Source: JAPOXR01 sp965219635 (GTDB lineage: Bacteria > Pseudomonadota > Alphaproteobacteria > Rhodobacterales > Rhodobacteraceae). From it: DNA of 64,000 nucleotides. The stretch's first letter is position 1. Each line of letters starts with the position of its first letter. Of the stretch, positions 61,163 through 64,000 are shown one piece after another. The notes under the pieces were generated by a model. That model was not told the DNA's origin and made no database searches. It worked only from the letters and a program-made list of their open reading frames with translations. The stretch covers positions 1,178,001 through 1,242,000 of the forward strand of contig OZ244783.1 of NCBI GenBank assembly GCA_965219635.1. The letters are read 5' to 3'. Position numbers and translations under genes: made by a program.

Positions 61163-61182
61163 GCCGGGCGGCAGTTAGCCCG
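61163..61182. other. Hairpin upstream of bpt
   Basis: CCGGGC (61163-61168) pairs with GCCCGG (61177-61182) around 8 nt; an alternative CTGCC-GGGC-GGCAG overlaps it. It lies just downstream (minus strand) of the larger stem-loop at 61196-61247 and may be part of the same structured transcript. Confidence 0.4.
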
Positions 61183-61195
61183 GTAGAATGGACTT

Positions 61196-61247
61196 GGCAC
61201 GCCCGCCGATACAGGCTTGCAGGGCAAGCGTATCGGACGAGCGTGCC
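61196..61247. other. Long three-part stem-loop between DUF2852 gene and bpt
   Basis: GGCACGC/GCGTGCC (7 bp), CCGATAC/GTATCGG (7 bp) and GCTTGC/GCAAGC (6 bp) stack as one 52-nt hairpin with a 3-nt apical loop and small internal loops (CCG opposite ACGA; an AG bulge). 20 perfect pairs are far more than chance. No T-run follows on either strand. It is either a structured noncoding RNA, a terminator without a U-tract, or a palindromic repeat element. Confidence 0.6.
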
Positions 61248-61287
61248 GGAGCTGTTCGATTAACCGGTTGCACTCAGCAACGGGTTA

Positions 61288-61641
61288 TCATGCACGCTGG
61301 GATCGTTCGTTAAGGAAACGGTCGAACTCTGCCTGGTCCTTTGCTTCCCTCAGCCTTCCAAGAAAGGCCTTGAATTCCTCTTCTTCCCTTTCGAGCCTGC
61401 TCAGGGTCTCTTCCTTGTACTTGTCGAAAGCTGAATTCCCCGATGTTCGAACTCGCTTGCCCGCGCAGCGGCCAAATGACTTGGAAAACATTCTCTTGCT
61501 CCATAACAGAAATGCCAGAATGGCAAGGCCAACGGGCCACCAGATCACAAAACCAACCACCATCAGCGCAATCCACGCGAGTCTTCCCTGCTTGTCGATC
61601 CAATCGACTCCTTGCGAAAACCAGGCAGTGTCAACGTTCAT
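61288..61641 (-). CDS. DUF2852 membrane/coiled-coil protein
   Basis: About 117 residues from ATG 61641, preceded by GGAGG at 9 bp. A membrane segment (LAWIALMVVGFVIWWPVGLA...ILAFLLW) is followed by a charged helix likely to form a coiled coil (YKEETLSRLEREEEEFKAFL) and DQAEFDRFLNER at the end. It matches DUF2852, an alphaproteobacterial family of unknown function. Confidence 0.86.
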   Translation of the reverse strand: MNVDTAWFSQGVDWIDKQGRLAWIALMVVGFVIWWPVGLAILAFLLWSKRMFSKSFGRCAGKRVRTSGNSAFDKYKEETLSRLEREEEEFKAFLGRLREAKDQAEFDRFLNERSQRA

Positions 61642-61802
61642 TTGCCATAACCTCCAGTTGAACGCGCGGCCGCCCTTGCGGCCATACGGATGCGGCAACC
61701 CGCACCATTGAGTGTCAATGTTAATATCATTAACACTGAGGATGTGGTAAGTTCAAGCTGGAATTCAATAGGGGCGGGAACATTTTTTTGAATTGATGCC
61801 GG

Positions 61803-62414
61803 TCAGGAGGAGATCACGCCCAGCCCCCTCAGATAGACCCCGACTGCGCTCTCAAGAAGTTCTTCTGCCGAATATTGCGAACGCAAACCCTCAGGACCCC
61901 GGCCATAAAGTTCCACCACGCCATGGCTTATTGCCCAGATATGATCGCTGATCATGGTTGGAGGAGGAACGGCACGCGCATCCAGTTCTGCAACGAGCCC
62001 TCTGGCAGCTGACTCCACGACCGATTTGGCTCTTCGTGCGAAGTGGGAAAGGGAAGGATTGGCATTGATGGAGACGCCCGCCTCAAACATGGCCATGTAG
62101 TGGCCCGGGTGCCGGCGGGAAAAGGACAGGTACGCCTTACAGATTGATTCAAAGGCTGCGAGCGGACTGGGGCTGCCATGGTCGTAGGCAAACTCCAGTA
62201 ATTCGGCAAATATGGCATACCCCTGGCTGGCAGCTTCCTCGAGCAGTTCATCCCTTGAAGCAAAGTGCCTGTAGGGTGCCGCTGCCGATACCCCGAGCCG
62301 CTTGGCGGCCTCGGCCATGGAGAAGGCAAGGGGCCCCTTGTCCCGTATCAACTCCAGTGCAACCTCAACCAGTTCCTGCTTGAGATTGCCGTGGTGATAG
62401 CCGCGCTTAACCAT
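61803..62414 (-). CDS. TetR/AcrR-family regulator
   Basis: About 203 residues from MVKRGYHHGNLKQELVEVAL. The N-terminal HTH (PLAFSMAEAAKRLGVSAAAPYRHFASRDEL, shown here as AEAAKRLGVSAAAPYRHF) is canonical. The C-terminal part (HIWAISHGVVELYGRGPEGL) contains the WxxxHG-type motif of the TetR_C_33/WHG subgroup. The ligand is unknown. It starts 11 bp downstream of the metA stop on the same strand, so the genes may be cotranscribed. Confidence 0.9.
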   Translation of the reverse strand: MVKRGYHHGNLKQELVEVALELIRDKGPLAFSMAEAAKRLGVSAAAPYRHFASRDELLEEAASQGYAIFAELLEFAYDHGSPSPLAAFESICKAYLSFSRRHPGHYMAMFEAGVSINANPSLSHFARRAKSVVESAARGLVAELDARAVPPPTMISDHIWAISHGVVELYGRGPEGLRSQYSAEELLESAVGVYLRGLGVISS

Positions 62415-62425
62415 AGGCTCCGTGG

Positions 62426-63346
62426 TCAGGACGATCCTATCTCGGCCGGGTCGAAGGGCGTTGACTGATAAATCTCGTTGATCCAGTTGCCATAGAGCAG
62501 GTGCCCGTGGCTTCGCCATCGATTGACAATTGGCAGATCAGGGTTGTCCTCCTGGAAATAGTTCTGCGGCAGCCTGATCGGATCGCCCCGCTCCAGATCT
62601 CTTCGATATTCTTCATTCAATGTCTGATCATCGTACTCGAAGTGATTGAAAATATACAGTGCCCGATTGGCAAGGTCTTCCACGAAGCATGGGCCGACCT
62701 CCTCTGAATTCAAGAGCACCTTGAGCTGGCCGGTTGCCTCGAGTTCTTCAAACCGCATTTCGGTCCACCGGCTGACCGGAATCACGCAATCGTCCGAAAA
62801 CCCGCGGAGATAGGGTGACACCGGAGCGAGATTGCTGTGCCGGAAACAGCCGAAGGCCTTGTGTTCAAGCAAGTGCTTGTCGACCCCGTGCCAGCGGTAG
62901 ATCATTGCCATTCCGCCCCAACAGATGCCGAGCGTCGAATGGACGTTTGTCCGGGTCCATTCGAATATTTCCAGCAATTCGTCCCAATAGGTCACTTCCT
63001 CGAACGGCAGTGTCTCTATCGGAGCTCCCGTGATGAGGAATCCATCGAACTTCCGTTCTTTAACTTCCTGGAATGAGACGTAGAACGACTCCATGTGGGC
63101 CGGGTCCGCATTCTTGGGTACATGGTCAGTCATGCGCACCAGGGTCAGATCAATCTGGAGCGGAGTTGCGCCGATAAGCCGGGCAAACTGGGTTTCCGTC
63201 GCAACCTTCTTGGGCATCAGATTCAACAGGCCGATTTGAAGCGGCCTGATGTCCTGGGTTACCGCTCGATCTTCCGCCATGACCATGACGCCTTCGGACT
63301 GCAATATCCCGAAAGCCGGCAGTTCGCGTGGAATGTTGATAGGCAT
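62426..63346 (-). CDS. metAA: Homoserine O-acyltransferase MetA (probably acetyl-specific)
   Basis: About 306 residues from MPINIPRELPAFGILQSEGV. The catalytic cysteine is in TLGICWGGMAMIYRW and the catalytic His in YIFNHFEYDDQTLNEEY. The acyl-CoA selectivity loop reads ITGAPIETLPFEEVTYWDEL, with Glu where succinyl-specific enzymes have Gly. Family studies link this Glu to acetyl-CoA use, so O-acetylhomoserine is the likely product. It starts 4 bp after the stop of the next upstream gene. Confidence 0.93.
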   Translation of the reverse strand: MPINIPRELPAFGILQSEGVMVMAEDRAVTQDIRPLQIGLLNLMPKKVATETQFARLIGATPLQIDLTLVRMTDHVPKNADPAHMESFYVSFQEVKERKFDGFLITGAPIETLPFEEVTYWDELLEIFEWTRTNVHSTLGICWGGMAMIYRWHGVDKHLLEHKAFGCFRHSNLAPVSPYLRGFSDDCVIPVSRWTEMRFEELEATGQLKVLLNSEEVGPCFVEDLANRALYIFNHFEYDDQTLNEEYRRDLERGDPIRLPQNYFQEDNPDLPIVNRWRSHGHLLYGNWINEIYQSTPFDPAEIGSS

Positions 63347-63350
63347 GCCG

Positions 63351-64000
63351 CTACACAGCCCCGGCGGCGACAGTTGACGCAGCCTGTTTCTGATCGATCG
63401 CTCGCGCAATCAACCCAAGGCAGTCCTCTTCCGTGCTTGCAGCGGCAACATCCGCTGTGTCAATTGCCACTCCCCAGTTTTTGGCAATCGTCTCGTATCT
63501 GGGCTCGCGGGCTGTCAGAGCCTTGCTGTAGATCCAGCACGAGAATTCGTCGGGATCGACGGCAGTTTCGGCTTGCCCGGTGATTGACAGGAACTCCTGC
63601 CAGTGCTTCACGAGGAATTCCTCATGGTAGTACATAGGTTTTGGTGCCTTCTGATAGCGGGCGATCAACTTGTCGGAATGTTCGGGACCTCCCTTGATCA
63701 GGACAAGGAGAACCTGGTTGCTGAGCTGCGCCAGCAAGTCGTCCTCGCGCCCATCCGGGTCGGCAACCTCACAGATCGAGCCGCTGGAATCGCACACGAA
63801 GTGCGGATACCCGTAGATGCTAGTGGCTCTCTCGATGAAACTTCCGGTATCCCGAAGCGCCTCGAATTCGGCATCCCTGTGCAGGCGCTGTCTCTTGACA
63901 TACTCGTCAAACGGAATGCCGCCCAATGCAGGGTTACCCGGCTTTCCCATATAGGCGGTCAGAGGCTCCAGATTGTCGATGGTTATGTTGGAGCCAATAT
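63351..64000 (-). CDS. Partial gene of unknown function upstream of metA (5' end outside window)
   Basis: The frame is open to the right edge, giving at least 216 residues (visible start GSNITIDNLEPLTAYMGKPG). Landmarks: YGYPHFVCDSSGSICEVADP, VLLVLIKGGPEHSDKLIARY and PMYYHEEFLVKHWQEFL. Similar proteins in Rhodobacterales are annotated simply as ATPase, which would place a P-loop in the missing N-terminal part. I cannot confirm that from here. The stop is 4 bp before metA, so the two are in one operon. Confidence 0.65.
   Translation of the reverse strand, partial: IGSNITIDNLEPLTAYMGKPGNPALGGIPFDEYVKRQRLHRDAEFEALRDTGSFIERATSIYGYPHFVCDSSGSICEVADPDGREDDLLAQLSNQVLLVLIKGGPEHSDKLIARYQKAPKPMYYHEEFLVKHWQEFLSITGQAETAVDPDEFSCWIYSKALTAREPRYETIAKNWGVAIDTADVAAASTEEDCLGLIARAIDQKQAASTVAAGAV

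Noticed and set aside
1..64000. CRISPR arrays, rRNA genes, prophage or classic defence genes
   Set aside because: No spaced direct repeats, rRNA sequence, phage structural genes or cas-like proteins were seen.

Overview
The window is a dense piece of an alphaproteobacterial chromosome. The evidence is gene content and gene order: a two-piece (circularly permuted) tmRNA, an alphaproteobacterial-type SspB, the F1-ATPase zeta subunit (DUF1476), DUF4167, DUF2852, the order lptF-lptG-lptD-surA-pdxA-rsmA, and purB / zeta subunit / purC. Cobalamin use is prominent (class II ribonucleotide reductase, corrinoid methyltransferase modules), thymidylate is made by ThyX, and there is machinery for methylated glycine derivatives and a TRAP transporter. 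A free-living, probably marine, Rhodobacterales-like organism fits, but the taxonomy is inferred.

Layout. 1-2.7 kb: 3' end of a fused indolepyruvate ferredoxin oxidoreductase, a TusA-like protein, CcdA and a ribbon-helix-helix protein. 2.7-9.1 kb: two paralogous sarcosine/dimethylglycine-dehydrogenase-like flavoenzymes and fumarase C. 9.3-10.1 kb: sspB directly followed by the split tmRNA gene, whose tag is read as (A)ANDNRAPVALAA. 10.2-12 kb: glyoxalase I and ThyX. 12-14.5 kb: a bufferin-type RiPP operon (bufA precursor, bufB MNIO enzyme, bufC partner, DoxX membrane protein), facing an Lrp-type regulator across a perfect inverted repeat. 15-21 kb: sdhE, rodZ, ispG, prfA, prmC, DUF4167. 21-28.6 kb: outer-membrane biogenesis operon. 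28.7-36.6 kb: pepA-holC, ndk, tRNAs, an orphan EnvZ-like kinase, a metallo-beta-lactamase-fold hydrolase, dtd, rnd and a lipoprotein. 37.3-40.4 kb: sufE and modules of a split cobalamin-dependent homocysteine methyltransferase with a DUF1638 protein. 40.5-45.3 kb: purine genes, gpt, fabI, pdxH.

45.3-47.8 kb is the one clearly accessory stretch. It has a tRNA-Gly gene whose anticodon loop is interrupted by about 52 nt, followed by an ISKra4-type insertion sequence. That transposase ends in ANDNRELAMAA, a close look-alike of the tmRNA degradation tag encoded 38 kb away. 47.8-55.3 kb: double cold-shock protein, DUF192, tRNA-Pro, NrdJ, ilvIH. 55.7-60.2 kb: a TRAP transporter with an unusually large membrane subunit. 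60.2-64 kb: bpt, DUF2852, a TetR regulator, MetA and a partial gene running off the edge.

The observations most worth follow-up are the transposase/tmRNA-tag resemblance next to an SspB/tmRNA locus, the interrupted tRNA-Gly, and the bufferin operon with its candidate operator.
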